From assembly GCA_049697115.1 (NCBI GenBank), contig JBAVVD010000024.1, positions 1-52,566 of the forward strand: a stretch of 52,566 nt of DNA, in the 5' to 3' direction. Both the position numbers and the translations under genes were made by a program. Origin of the DNA: JBAVVD01 sp049697115 (GTDB lineage: Bacteria > Acidobacteriota > Aminicenantia > Aminicenantales > UBA4085). Under the pieces are notes generated by a model. That model was not told where the DNA came from and made no database searches. It saw only the letters and a program-made list of their open reading frames with translations. Below are positions 8,549-17,050 of this stretch, one piece after another; within the stretch, counting starts at the first letter, position 1, and each line of letters opens with the position of its first letter.

Positions 8549-10011
8549 GTCATCTAAAATCTAACCCTAGAGGGTATCATCTTGTCATTTAAAAATCTAA
8601 CCCTGGCTGATCTGGGAAAGGAGGAACTTCTGATAACCTAATCTTCTCAGAGGAGGAGGTTAGGACATGGACTTAAAGAGCCGGAAAGCCTATATGGACG
8701 CCATATCCGAACGCTATCACAAAGCTTCTAAGGAGTCCAAGACTCGCATCCTGAGCGAACTCTGTGAAGTCTGTGGTTATAACCGCAAGTACGCCATCTG
8801 GAAAATCAACCACTGGCGGGCGAGTCAAGGAGAGGCACTCCCCCGCAAGCGCCGACGACGCAAAAAAACCTACCTGGGTGAGGTGATGAAGATCGTGGAG
8901 AAGGTCTGGGAGAAGGCTGATTATCCCTGGTCGGTCCGTCTGAAGGAGATCCTCCGGTTGTGGTTGCCCTGGATCCGAGAGCGGTTCGACGTGACGTCGG
9001 CCCAGGAGAAGAAGCTTTTGGCCATCAGCCCCAGTACGATCGATCGGCACCTGCGACAAAAGAAACGCCGGCTCCGCCGCCGGATCTATGGCCGGACCAA
9101 GCCCGGCACCTTGCTTCGCCATCAGATCGAAGTCCGCTGCGAACACTGGGACGTCAAGCGTTCGGGCTATCTGGAGTTGGATTTAGTGTCCCATAGTGGA
9201 GAGTGTGCCGAGGGCGAGTTTGTCTATACCCTGAATCTGACCGACATCGCTTCCACCTGGGACGAAAGCCGGGCTGTTATGGGGAAAGGCGAAGAAGGCA
9301 TCCTCCAAGCCCTCAAGGAGATCTCTGAGGCGCTTCCCTTTCCGGTCCTGGGGATCGACTCCGACAACGGCTCGGAGTTCATCAACTGGCATCTGAAGAG
9401 CTACTGTGACGGCCGGCGAATCCAGTTTACCAGAAGCCGGCCGTACAAGAAGGACGACAACGCCCATATCGAGCAGAAGAACTGGACTCATGTCCGCAAA
9501 CTCATCGGCTGGGACCGCTACGACTCGCCGCAGGCCCTGGCCGCGATGAACGATCTCTATGCCCATGAGCTGCGGCTGTATATGAATCTGTTCCAGCCCT
9601 CGGTGAAGCTGGTCCAGGTGATCCGCAAAGGCTCACGACGCATCCGCCGTTACGACAAGCCGCGCACACCGCTGGATCGTCTGTTGGAATTAAAGACCAG
9701 CGACCCCCACAAGATTGCCGAGCTCTGCGCCCTCCGCAAACGGACCAATCCGTTTGAGCTCGCTGAGAGGATCCAACAGAAATTGGAAACCATCTGGTCG
9801 CTTCGCCATCTCCGTCCCCGGTCTTCTCGGATGAAGCGCGCTGATGAGGATCTGAGGGCGTCAGAAGAAGCGGTGTTGAGCTCCCTCTCGAAGATCTTCG
9901 GCGTGAATGTCTATGTGCGAAAGACCAGAAATGGCCCTCTGATCCGGGTTTCCCATGGTTAGGTTTTTAAGTGACAAGATGATAGGTCGTATGGTTAGGT
10001 TTTTAGATGAC
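8549..10011. mobile_element. Complete insertion sequence with long two-module terminal inverted repeats
   Basis: The element is bounded by imperfect inverted repeats of about 58 bp (8549-8606 and 9953-10011). Each end carries two copies of a TCATCTAAAA/CTAACC-type module separated by about 15 bp, plus a shared TATCATCTTGTCA core between them. The single gene inside (8667-9962) is a rve-type DDE transposase whose stop codon (9960-9962) lies within the right repeat. No clear target duplication is visible. Total length of about 1.46 kb is typical for an IS. Confidence 0.85.
8667..9962 (+). CDS. Transposase with integrase (rve) catalytic core
   Basis: The 431-residue protein begins with a helix-turn-helix region (residues about 15-55, 'TRILSELCEVCGYNRKYAIW'), then a basic 'RKRRRRKK' linker. 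The RNase-H-like DDE core follows, with D in 'YLELDLVSHSG', D in 'VLGIDSDNGSEFIN', and E in 'KKDDNAHIEQKNW'. A C-terminal domain follows with 'RRYDKPRTPLDRLLE'. This architecture is found in transposases usually annotated as integrase-core/ISNCY or IS481-like. The start ATG 8667 follows AGAGGAGGAGG. The frame is intact, so the element may be mobile. It acts in the cytoplasm on the 58-bp ends flanking it. Confidence 0.9.
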   Translation: MDLKSRKAYMDAISERYHKASKESKTRILSELCEVCGYNRKYAIWKINHWRASQGEALPRKRRRRKKTYLGEVMKIVEKVWEKADYPWSVRLKEILRLWLPWIRERFDVTSAQEKKLLAISPSTIDRHLRQKKRRLRRRIYGRTKPGTLLRHQIEVRCEHWDVKRSGYLELDLVSHSGECAEGEFVYTLNLTDIASTWDESRAVMGKGEEGILQALKEISEALPFPVLGIDSDNGSEFINWHLKSYCDGRRIQFTRSRPYKKDDNAHIEQKNWTHVRKLIGWDRYDSPQALAAMNDLYAHELRLYMNLFQPSVKLVQVIRKGSRRIRRYDKPRTPLDRLLELKTSDPHKIAELCALRKRTNPFELAERIQQKLETIWSLRHLRPRSSRMKRADEDLRASEEAVLSSLSKIFGVNVYVRKTRNGPLIRVSHG

Positions 10012-10064
10012 TTGACAGGCGTTTAGAGTTTCCTTAATTCTTGTCCACGTCCACAAATTTTCCC

Positions 10065-10108
10065 TTGACAACTGTAATGTGCAGCAATACTATTGTATTG
10101 TGATAGTA
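10065..10108 (+). promoter_or_regulatory. Near-consensus promoter and candidate operator of the toxin-antitoxin pair
   Basis: TTGACA at 10065-10070 is followed after exactly 17 bp by TACTAT at 10088-10093. The -10 hexamer is also the left half of an inverted repeat, TACTAT-N9-ATAGTA (10088-10093 and 10103-10108), a natural place for autoregulation by the antitoxin. The predicted transcription start, about 10099-10101, coincides with the GTG that best begins the toxin. Confidence 0.65.
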
Positions 10109-10384
10109 TCCTTCAAGGATAAAGAAACCGAAAGGATATGGAACGGGAATTATTCCAAGCGTTTCCCCCCAGACATTCAACGGGCGGCCAAGCGCAAATT
10201 GGTTATTCTCTATGCCGCCATCAGCTTAATGGATTTGAAGATTCCTCCAGGAAACAGATTACATGCCCTATCGGGCAACCGAAAGGGCCAATACAGCATC
10301 TCGATCAATGATCAATGGAGGATTTGCTTCGAATGGAGAGATGGAAACGCATTCAACGTGGAAATAACCGACTATCACTCATGA
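10100..10384 (+). CDS. higB: HigB/RelE-type toxin of a type II toxin-antitoxin system
   Basis: A 94-residue protein of the HigB (RelE superfamily) mRNA-interferase type. The family pattern is clear: N-terminal 'IVSFKDKETERIWNG', 'FPPDIQRAAKRKLVILYAA', 'RLHALSGNRKGQYSISINDQWRICFEW' and terminal 'VEITDYH'. Members cleave mRNA on the ribosome. The frame is open from 10079, but that GTG lies within the promoter spacer. I prefer GTG 10100, whose product begins V/M-I-V-S-F as in relatives and which coincides with the predicted transcript start, implying a leaderless message. The antitoxin gene follows after 10 bp, giving the toxin-first order typical of higBA. Confidence 0.85.
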   Translation: MIVSFKDKETERIWNGNYSKRFPPDIQRAAKRKLVILYAAISLMDLKIPPGNRLHALSGNRKGQYSISINDQWRICFEWRDGNAFNVEITDYHS

Positions 10385-10394
10385 AAAGGAGTGA

Positions 10395-10703
10395 ATGATG
10401 AATAAAATACCAACGATTCACCCGGGCGAAATTCTCTTGGAAGAGTTCTTGAAGCCGATGGGAATTACTGCTTACCGGCTTTCGAAGGAAACGAAGATCG
10501 ACCAAACACGGATCAGTGAAATCATCAGGGGAAAGCGGAGCATTTCGGTGGATACGGCGTTACGCTTTGCTAAATTCTTCGGCAATTCACCCGAATTCTG
10601 GATCAATCTCCAAAGCCACTTCGAAATCGAAGAGAAAAAGCGAGAAATGGAGAAAGAATTAAAAAAAATCAAGCCCTATATCCCCCAAATTCAAAATGTC
10701 TGA
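10395..10703 (+). CDS. higA: HigA-type antitoxin, XRE-family DNA-binding protein
   Basis: This 102-residue helix-turn-helix protein has the HigA/VapI signature: 'IHPGEILLEEFLKPMGITAY', the recognition helices 'RLSKETKIDQTRISEIIRGKRSISVDTALRFAKFFG', and 'SPEFWINLQSHFEIE'. It should neutralise the HigB-type protein encoded immediately upstream and repress their shared promoter, probably at the inverted repeat overlapping the -10 box. Two ATGs occur in tandem (10395 and 10398); GGAG lies about 5 bp before the first. The Lys/Glu-rich C-terminal helix is typical. The pair directly follows the insertion sequence, consistent with an accessory region. Confidence 0.9.
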   Translation: MMNKIPTIHPGEILLEEFLKPMGITAYRLSKETKIDQTRISEIIRGKRSISVDTALRFAKFFGNSPEFWINLQSHFEIEEKKREMEKELKKIKPYIPQIQNV

Positions 10704-10891
10704 CGGATAGAAATCAAGTCTGCGAGAAATGGCTTAAAGATCGAAAGGGCCGGACGCTTTCCTAAGATGACATCGTCCCGTTTTTCTCAGCTCGCTTTGA
10801 CATCCCTTCATGTCCTACTCTATCATCCATGACGATGGGAGGTAGCCAAATCGACACTCGATGGCTCATTCAGCCGGCGCAGCAGTAAAAG

Positions 10892-12214
10892 CTAATTTCT
10901 GTCTATTTTAAGGATTGTCAGTAAGAGGACATTGCAGCCGTTGACAATGTCTTCGATAGGGCTGAATTCCTTGGGGGAATGGCTGATGCCGCCGGCGCTG
11001 GGGATGAAAATCATTCCGGTCGGTGCAATCCGGGCCATGTTCTGGGCGTCATGGCCTGCTCCGCTCTGCATGAGCAGAGTCGTAAGGCCCAGTTCCTCGG
11101 CTGACTGAGCAATCATTTTCCTGATCTCCGGTTCTGTAAGTGCGGGCTCAGCCACGGCGTGAACAGGAGAAAAGGAAATTTTTGTTCCTGTTTTTTCAGC
11201 AATGGCCTGAGCTTCTTCCTGGATTTGATGGAATATAGAGCGAACCTTCTCAGGATCGAGATCGCGCAGCTCCAGGCTCATGACCACTTTTCCGGGAATG
11301 ACGTTCGGCGCTCCCGGCTCGGCCTTGATCCGGCCCACGGTTCCGACCTGGCGCCCGCTCATGTTTCTAACGATTGTGTTGACGGCGATAATGAAGTGAG
11401 AAGCGCCCAGCAGCGCATCCTGCCTCATGTCCATCGGCGTTGTACCGGCATGATTGGCGACGCCTTCAACCGTTACCTCGGCGCGGGTAATGCCCACGAT
11501 TCCCTCAACAATGCCGATATTGGTTTTTTTCGATTCAAGAATGCCGCCCTGTTCTATGTGCAGTTCAAGAAATGCCTTGATTTCGCCCTTTTTGCAGACA
11601 GCTTTCTGGATATTATCCGGATCTCCGTCCAGGTCACGGATTCCCAGGCGGATGGTTTTTCCGCTCTGGCTGACGAGTTCGAGGGCTTCGGGCGGCAGAG
11701 CCTGAACCATGGACCGGCTTCCCACAGAGCCCCCTTCTTCGTCGGAAAAGACAATGACTTCCAGCGGATGTTTGGTCTGGATCAAATTTTCTTTTAGAAC
11801 CTGGACGCATTCGATGGCGCCGATCACTCCAAGTGCGCCGTCGAATTTCCCTCCATTGGGAACGGTGTCCGTATGAGACCCGAACATAATCGGAGGAAGC
11901 GAGGGGTCTTGGCCTTCCCGGCGGCCGATGATATTTCCAGCCGCATCGATACGGATCGAAAGCTCGGCTTCTTTCATCAGGGAAACAACATACTGCCGCC
12001 CCTGAATGTCCTCGCTGCTGAAGGCAAGCCGGCTCACTCCCCCCTCCGGTGTCTTCCCGAATTCAGCTAACTTTTGGAGACGATCAACAATCCGGGTGGC
12101 AGTGGCCTTCAAGTTGAGATAGGGGGTATCCGAACAGTTTTCTGTCCGAGCCGCTTGAACAAAAAATAGAAAAACTGAAATGGATAGGAGAAAAAACGCA
12201 CACTTTCTCATCAT
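10892..12214 (-). CDS. Secreted M20-family amidohydrolase (N-carbamoyl-amino-acid hydrolase/allantoate amidohydrolase type)
   Basis: The 440-residue protein carries a signal peptide (residues 1-22, cleavage near 'VQAARTE') and a full M20 dinuclear metal peptidase/amidase domain. Metal-site motifs are 'GSHTDTVPNGGKFDGALGV' (His and bridging Asp), 'DEEGGSVGSR' (Glu), 'ELHIEQG' (His), and the C-terminal 'SGAGHDAQNMA' and 'GISHSPKEFS' blocks. 'NHAGTTPMDMRQDAL' marks the lid/dimerisation domain. This set is specific to the hydantoinase/carbamoylase subfamily (AtzC/UAH-like), which cleaves N-carbamoyl groups. Periplasmic localisation is unusual for enzymes of this group. The start follows GGAGGAG. 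It lies alone, convergent with higA, so its substrate is unknown. Confidence 0.88.
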   Translation of the reverse strand: MMRKCAFFLLSISVFLFFVQAARTENCSDTPYLNLKATATRIVDRLQKLAEFGKTPEGGVSRLAFSSEDIQGRQYVVSLMKEAELSIRIDAAGNIIGRREGQDPSLPPIMFGSHTDTVPNGGKFDGALGVIGAIECVQVLKENLIQTKHPLEVIVFSDEEGGSVGSRSMVQALPPEALELVSQSGKTIRLGIRDLDGDPDNIQKAVCKKGEIKAFLELHIEQGGILESKKTNIGIVEGIVGITRAEVTVEGVANHAGTTPMDMRQDALLGASHFIIAVNTIVRNMSGRQVGTVGRIKAEPGAPNVIPGKVVMSLELRDLDPEKVRSIFHQIQEEAQAIAEKTGTKISFSPVHAVAEPALTEPEIRKMIAQSAEELGLTTLLMQSGAGHDAQNMARIAPTGMIFIPSAGGISHSPKEFSPIEDIVNGCNVLLLTILKIDRN

Positions 12215-12535
12215 ATATTCTCCTCCACAAGTCGGGACGGTTCTAAAACCATCTCCTTGAATTCATTTGCTCCGGTAATTTTATAACAGAAATAGGGAAT
12301 GGTTCTAAAATCGTCCCCTTGAACTCGAAATATTTTTTACGATTGTCTTCTTCCCCAGAGGAATTTATCATGCTCATGAAGTAGAGGCAAGAAATATGTG
12401 AAGTTTCGCGTTTATCTCAGAAATGCTATCGGAGCAGACAGGAGGATTGGCGGAACAGGTTAATCATGCTATCATTAAACATCGCGGAGCTTTGAGAAAA
12501 GCCCAGTCATTCATGCAAGGAAGGAGGGATTTCCC
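12215..12535. other. Intergenic region containing a paired REP-like repeat
   Basis: This 321-bp divergent spacer has no credible gene. Its main structure is the inverted pair described separately at 12234-12318. A strong ribosome site (GGAAGGAGGG) precedes the gene at 12536. No consensus promoter was evident. Confidence 0.45.
12234..12318. repeat. REP-like inverted repeat pair
   Basis: GGGACGGTTCTAAAACCAT at 12234-12252 is mirrored by the reverse complement of 12299-12318 (GGGGACGATTTTAGAACCAT as read on the minus strand), with only a few mismatches. Each arm is followed by a CTCCTTGAA/CCCCTTGAA stretch. The organisation, two inverted short repeats about 45 bp apart in an intergenic gap, is typical of REP/BIME elements mobilised by RAYT transposases. 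No RAYT gene is present in this window. Confidence 0.55.
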
Positions 12536-13636
12536 ATGGATTTTAAAACCCGGAAATTTTCATTATCCGTCTTCATAGTCTTGTGTGTTTGCTTAAGCCT
12601 GTCCGTTTTGGGATTCGGACAGACTGCATCAACCACCGGAAGTGACGAGCTTAAATATTTGCGTCAGCAATTCGAATCGCTCGAACACAGGCTGGATGTG
12701 CTGGAGAAAGTCATCGATGATGTGCTTTGGTATCACAAGGTCGGCGATGTGGCCTATGTGGACAAGGTGCGGATCGTAGGACCGCCCAGATGGAAAGAGC
12801 CTAGTCCCACGGCCCAGGGGGCCGGAAATCCGATTAAGTTCTATTCTTATGTGTTCATCCCGAAAAATCTTGACAGGAATAAAAAATATCCCTTGATTGT
12901 GTTTGCGCACGCCGGCGTCCACAGCAATTTCAGCACCTATAACACCCATATTGTCCGTGAGCTGATTGCTCAGGGGTATATAATTGTGGCTGCGGACTAT
13001 CGCGGAAGCACCGGCTACGGGAGAGGTCTGTATGAGCTGATCGACTACGGAGGCAGGGAAGTTGAAGACACCTATGCCAGCCGGAATTATGTTCTGGAGA
13101 ACTATGATTGCGTGGACAAAGACAGGGTTGGGATTATCGGGTGGAGCCACGGCGGGCTCATTGCCCTGATGGATGTATTCAACCACCCGAAGGATTATCG
13201 GGCGGCCTTTGCCGGAGTCCCTGTCAGCGATCTTATCGCCCGGATGGGGTACAAGACACAGAATTACCGGAACCTCTACTCTGCGGATTACCATATCGGC
13301 AAAACAGCGTATGAGGATGTCAACGAGTACCGCCGCCGCTCTCCGGCCTGGAATGCGGAGAAGCTGGAGACGCCTCTGCTGATCCACACAAACACCAATG
13401 ATGAGGATGTCAATGTCCTCGAAGTCGAGCATTTGATCAAGTCCCTGAAGGCCGCTGGGAAAAAGTTTGAGTATGAAATATTCCAGGATATCCCTGGAGG
13501 CCACAGCTTTGACCGTCTTGACACAAGACAGGCCAGGGAGATCCGGCTGAAAATCTATGGCTTTCTGGCCCGCTATCTGAATCCTCCTGCTCCTTTTAAA
13601 TCCCTGGCTGAACTGTCCCGTGCCGGCTACAGGTAA
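12536..13636 (+). CDS. Secreted S9-type alpha/beta-hydrolase (prolyl oligopeptidase family)
   Basis: The 366-residue protein has a signal peptide (residues 1-28), a short coiled coil (about 38-62, 'ELKYLRQQFESLEHRLDVLEKV') and a C-terminal peptidase S9-like hydrolase domain. The nucleophile elbow is 'GWSHGG' with Ser204. The Asp lies in 'NTNDEDVNVLEVE' and the His in 'IPGGHSFDR'. The segment 'ADYRGSTGYGRGLYE' before the elbow is typical of S9 catalytic domains. The beta-propeller that limits substrate size in classical members is absent and replaced by the coiled coil, so it may act on larger substrates or as an esterase. Start ATG 12536 follows GGAAGGAGGG. Export to periplasm or cell surface is expected. 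Confidence 0.8.
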   Translation: MDFKTRKFSLSVFIVLCVCLSLSVLGFGQTASTTGSDELKYLRQQFESLEHRLDVLEKVIDDVLWYHKVGDVAYVDKVRIVGPPRWKEPSPTAQGAGNPIKFYSYVFIPKNLDRNKKYPLIVFAHAGVHSNFSTYNTHIVRELIAQGYIIVAADYRGSTGYGRGLYELIDYGGREVEDTYASRNYVLENYDCVDKDRVGIIGWSHGGLIALMDVFNHPKDYRAAFAGVPVSDLIARMGYKTQNYRNLYSADYHIGKTAYEDVNEYRRRSPAWNAEKLETPLLIHTNTNDEDVNVLEVEHLIKSLKAAGKKFEYEIFQDIPGGHSFDRLDTRQAREIRLKIYGFLARYLNPPAPFKSLAELSRAGYR

Positions 13637-13974
13637 GATCCAGAACGCTCAGGGGGGACTCTTGATGTTCGCGGCGGTTGCCTGAGATGAGAGGGCAAAA
13701 TATTATAGAGGAACACCAGAAAATGGATCGGCCATAAGCCTGAAAATCCGGAATTTCCAAAAAGGATCCCTCGGCCGATAAGCCTTCGCATTATTAATCC
13801 CTGTCACGGATATGGAGATGCCTACTAAAGATTTAACTTGACATACCATAGGGGGGTATGCTATATTGCCCATTGTGTGAGTGATTATCCGTTTGATCAA
13901 AAAGAAATTTTTCTTATTGAGGCGGAATATCATGATGGGTGGAGATAATCAGTTTAATGGGAAGGAGTTTTTTA
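13637..13974. other. Intergenic region upstream of the copper operon
   Basis: The spacer of about 338 bp has no gene I can support. Its right half contains the copper-operon promoter and CsoR-type operator (13838-13867) and a ribosome site GGAAGGAG near 13959. The untranslated leader downstream of the predicted start is about 100 nt long with no obvious regulatory fold. Confidence 0.5.
13838..13867 (+). promoter_or_regulatory. Copper-operon promoter with embedded CsoR-type operator
   Basis: TTGACA (13838-13843) and TATATT (13862-13867) are separated by 18 bp. The spacer holds a GC-centred inverted repeat, CATACC-N7-GGTATG (13842-13860), with a run of six G residues. This matches the general form of CsoR-family operators (TACC...GGTA with G/C tract) placed between -35 and -10, so binding would block RNA polymerase directly. 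The gene for a CsoR homologue is the first in the operon. Assignment of metal response is inference. Confidence 0.75.
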
Positions 13975-14259
13975 ATGAAAGACCAACAGACCACGCATGA
14001 AGAAGAATTAGTTCGACTGAGAAGGATAGAAGGACAAGTCCGAGGTGTACAGAAGATGATCGAGGAGAAGAGATATTGTATTGATATTTTAATTCAGCTC
14101 AATTCAATTGCAGGTGCGATAATGAGCGTGGAGGAAAACATTTTAAACCGACATCTCAAGGGCTGTGTCAATGAATCTTTCACTAAAGGAAGCAAAGAGG
14201 ACAGGGCGACTAAGATCGAGGAGATTATCAGTGTCCTTAAAAAATTCAGAAAATATTGA
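13975..14259 (+). CDS. csoR: CsoR-family copper-sensing transcriptional repressor
   Basis: A 94-residue all-helical DUF156/CsoR protein. The DNA-contact helix 'RLRRIEGQVRGVQKMIEEKRYC' and the Cu(I) ligand set Cys35 ('RYCIDIL'), His60 and Cys64 ('RHLKGC') are present, the C-H-C pattern of copper sensors rather than the variants used for nickel or formaldehyde. It should bind the operator at 13842-13860 and release it on Cu(I) binding, derepressing the efflux operon it heads. I chose ATG 13975 (MKDQQ...) because GGAAGGAG precedes it; an in-frame upstream start would add an untypical tail. copA follows after 108 bp. Confidence 0.9.
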   Translation: MKDQQTTHEEELVRLRRIEGQVRGVQKMIEEKRYCIDILIQLNSIAGAIMSVEENILNRHLKGCVNESFTKGSKEDRATKIEEIISVLKKFRKY

Positions 14260-14311
14260 ACGCTGTCGAAAATCCTCAGCTGGCTGAAATTGCCAACCGG
14301 GTTCAGCTAAA

Positions 14312-14333
14312 ACTCAAGAATGTGGTCTTGAGT
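14312..14333 (+). other. Small perfect hairpin between csoR and copA
   Basis: ACTCAAGA at 14312-14319 and TCTTGAGT at 14326-14333 form an 8-bp perfect stem with a 6-nt loop. It is not followed by a run of T, so it is not a standard terminator. It could be a processing or mRNA-stability element that sets different levels of repressor and ATPase. Function is speculative. Confidence 0.35.
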
Positions 14334-14367
14334 CTCTAATGGTTTTTATTGTTTAAGGAGGAGACCA

Positions 14368-17037
14368 GTGGAGAAAGATCTCGTTTGCGGTATGGATGTC
14401 AATAAAAATGAAGCGGCAGGCACATCTATTTATAAAGACAAAACCTATTTTTTCTGCTCGTTGAATTGCAAAAAAAAGTTTGACGAGGATCCTGAAGCCT
14501 ACATAAAACCTGTCAAAGATGAGAATAAAAAGAGGGATAGAGATAGCGCGCCGGTTACGGAAGAGCTCCCCCCGACTGCAGGCAGTGGCCGAGAAACAAA
14601 GCTTGAACGAATCGACGTCCCTATAGTGGGCATGAGTTGTGCCAGCTGCGCCTCCACGATACAGCGCGGCCTCGTTGCCTTGAAAGGAGTCGACAGGGCC
14701 AATGTCAACTTTGCCACCTCCAAGGCGACAGTCCTGTATCACCCGCAATTGATCAAAGCTGAAGATTTTATCAAATTCGTAAGGAAAAGCGGCTATGACG
14801 TCGGTACCACTTCTGTCGAAATTCCCATCCGGGGAATGGAATGTGCCAGCTGCGTGCGGGCCATCGAAAAAGCTCTTCATCAGAGAAGGGGGATCATCAA
14901 AGCATCGGTAAATCTGGCTACAGAAAAAGTCAAGGTCGAATATATTCCTTCTGAAATAAACCTGGCTGAAATCAAAAAAACTATCGAGCAGATTGGCTAC
15001 AAAGTTCTTGAAATGCCCCCTGAAAAGGAAATGAAAGATGTGGAAAGTATTTTCCGCCAAAGAGAATACAAAAGGCTGAAAATAAAATTTTTTGCGGGCT
15101 TGGCCCTGGGCTTAATCATATTTTTAGGCAGTTCTCCGCGCTGGTTTCCCTGGGTGCCTTCCTTCCTCAATAATTTCTTTGTGCTCTGGGCCTTAGCCAC
15201 CCCTGTCCAATTCTGGATAGGCGGACAGTTTTACAAAGGTGCCTGGGGAGCTTTCAGGCATAGAAACGCGGACATGAACACCTTGATTGCCGTGGGCACC
15301 TCTGCCGCTTACTTCTACAGCGTTGCGGCCACTCTTTTCCCCTCTTTTTTTAAAGCCGGGGGAGTCGTACCTCAGGTATATTTCGATACTTCGGCATTGA
15401 TAATTGTTTTGATTCTTTTCGGGAAGCTTCTTGAGGCAAGGGCTAAAGGCCAGACTTCCGAAGCGATTAAGAAACTTATGGGGTTGCAACCAAAAACAGC
15501 ACGGGCGATTCGGGAAGGGAAAGAAGTGGATATCCCTGTTGAAGAAGTTCTGGTCGGGGATGATATCATCGTCAGGCCGGGGGAAAAGATTCCCGTTGAC
15601 GGCATTGTCCAGGAAGGAAAGTCAGCGGTAGATGAATCAATGATAACAGGAGAGAGTATTCCCGTGTCAAAGAAACCAGGGGAGGAAGTTATAGGTGCCA
15701 CCATCAACAAGACGGGGAGCTTCAAGTTTAAAGCCACTAAAGTCGGCAAGGACACAGCTCTTGCCCAGATCATCAAGCTTGTCCAGGAGGCCCAGGGATC
15801 AAAAGCACCCATACAAAGATTAGCCGATGTCATCTCCGGTTACTTTGTTCCCATCGTTATCTCCCTTGCCATTGGCACCTTTATCATATGGTTTAACTTT
15901 GGTCCCAAGCCTGCGCTGACATTTTCTGTCCTGAATTTTGTGGCTGTGATGATCATTGCCTGCCCCTGTGCTCTTGGGCTGGCGACTCCCACGGCCGTGA
16001 TGGTGGGGACGGGAAAAGGAGCCGAGAATGGGATATTGATCAAAGGAGGAGAGAGTTTAGAGACGGCTCACAAGCTGGACACCATTGTTTTTGACAAAAC
16101 AGGAACTCTGACCAAGGGGGAGCCTGAGGTGACGAATATTGTTGGCCAGGGGGCATATCCGGAAGAAGAGGTTTTGAAATATGCGGCCAGTGCCGAAAAA
16201 TACTCAGAGCACCCTCTCGGTGAGGCCATCGTGAGGAGTGCGAGGCTGAAAAAAATAGAGATTGGCGAAGCCAAAGAATTCAGGGCCATCGAGGGGCACG
16301 GGATTGAAGCCCAAGTGGACGGCAGAGAAGTGCTCTTGGGAAATCCGAAGCTTATGAAAGACAGGTATATTGCCATAAAAGATTTAGAAGCGAAAGCGAC
16401 GGAATTTGCACAGGACGGAAAAACTCTGGTCTATGTTTCCATTGAAGGAAGTGCAGCGGGCCTGATCGCAGTGGCTGATTCTCTCAAAGAAAATTCTGTT
16501 CATGCGGTCGAAATGCTGAAAAAACTTGGCCTGGAAGTGATTATGCTGACCGGTGACAACAAGAAAACGGCTGAGGCTATTGCCAGAACAGCAGGTATCG
16601 AGAAGGTGCTTCCGGAAGTTCTTCCAGAGGATAAGGTCCATGAAATCAAGAGGCTTCAATCCGGAGGAAGAAAGGTCGCAATGGTCGGTGACGGGATAAA
16701 TGACGCCCCGGCTCTGGCCCAGGCCGATGTGGGAATTGCCATAGGTTCGGGAACAGATGTGGCCATGGAGGCCTCGGACATCACGTTGATCAAGGGTGAC
16801 CTGAAAGGAGTTGTCGCTGCCATTGAGCTGAGCCGGCGGACAATAAAGACCATAAAACAAAATCTCTTTTGGGCTTTTTTCTACAACACTGTAGGCATAC
16901 CGATTGCCGCCGGCATTCTCTACCCATTTTTCGGAATATTATTGAGCCCGATTTTGGCCTCAGCGGCGATGGCATTCAGCTCGGTTTCTGTTGTTTCCAA
17001 TTCACTCAGGCTGAGAAGAGTGAAGTTGGGGTTATAA
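14368..17037 (+). CDS. copA: Cu(I)-exporting P1B-type ATPase with YHS and two HMA domains
   Basis: An 889-residue copper ATPase that pumps Cu(I) (or Ag(I)) out of the cytoplasm. Domain order: YHS metal-binding domain at about 1-48 ('KDLVCGMDVNKNEAAG', 'FFCSLNCKKKF'); HMA1 with GMSCASC (Cys91, Cys94); HMA2 with GMECASC (Cys159, Cys162); then the P-type core. Core motifs include TGES, the membrane CPC motif (Cys532-Pro-Cys534), the phosphorylation site DKTGTLT (Asp576), HP in 'SEHPLGEA', GDGINDAP (774-781), and eight membrane helices. It starts at GTG 14368 after AAGGAGGAGA. The N-terminal YHS fusion is a less common arrangement. It is second in the csoR-cusA operon. Confidence 0.93.
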   Translation: MEKDLVCGMDVNKNEAAGTSIYKDKTYFFCSLNCKKKFDEDPEAYIKPVKDENKKRDRDSAPVTEELPPTAGSGRETKLERIDVPIVGMSCASCASTIQRGLVALKGVDRANVNFATSKATVLYHPQLIKAEDFIKFVRKSGYDVGTTSVEIPIRGMECASCVRAIEKALHQRRGIIKASVNLATEKVKVEYIPSEINLAEIKKTIEQIGYKVLEMPPEKEMKDVESIFRQREYKRLKIKFFAGLALGLIIFLGSSPRWFPWVPSFLNNFFVLWALATPVQFWIGGQFYKGAWGAFRHRNADMNTLIAVGTSAAYFYSVAATLFPSFFKAGGVVPQVYFDTSALIIVLILFGKLLEARAKGQTSEAIKKLMGLQPKTARAIREGKEVDIPVEEVLVGDDIIVRPGEKIPVDGIVQEGKSAVDESMITGESIPVSKKPGEEVIGATINKTGSFKFKATKVGKDTALAQIIKLVQEAQGSKAPIQRLADVISGYFVPIVISLAIGTFIIWFNFGPKPALTFSVLNFVAVMIIACPCALGLATPTAVMVGTGKGAENGILIKGGESLETAHKLDTIVFDKTGTLTKGEPEVTNIVGQGAYPEEEVLKYAASAEKYSEHPLGEAIVRSARLKKIEIGEAKEFRAIEGHGIEAQVDGREVLLGNPKLMKDRYIAIKDLEAKATEFAQDGKTLVYVSIEGSAAGLIAVADSLKENSVHAVEMLKKLGLEVIMLTGDNKKTAEAIARTAGIEKVLPEVLPEDKVHEIKRLQSGGRKVAMVGDGINDAPALAQADVGIAIGSGTDVAMEASDITLIKGDLKGVVAAIELSRRTIKTIKQNLFWAFFYNTVGIPIAAGILYPFFGILLSPILASAAMAFSSVSVVSNSLRLRRVKLGL

Positions 17038-17050
17038 AAGGAGGGAGCCG

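Noticed and set aside
8530..8550. GTTCGAATC resembling a tRNA T-arm
   Set aside because: No acceptor stem, D-arm or anticodon arm can be built around it; it abuts the IS end.
13703..13933. Minus-strand frame of 76 codons over the copper promoter
   Set aside because: It spans the promoter/operator and has no ribosome site or domain.
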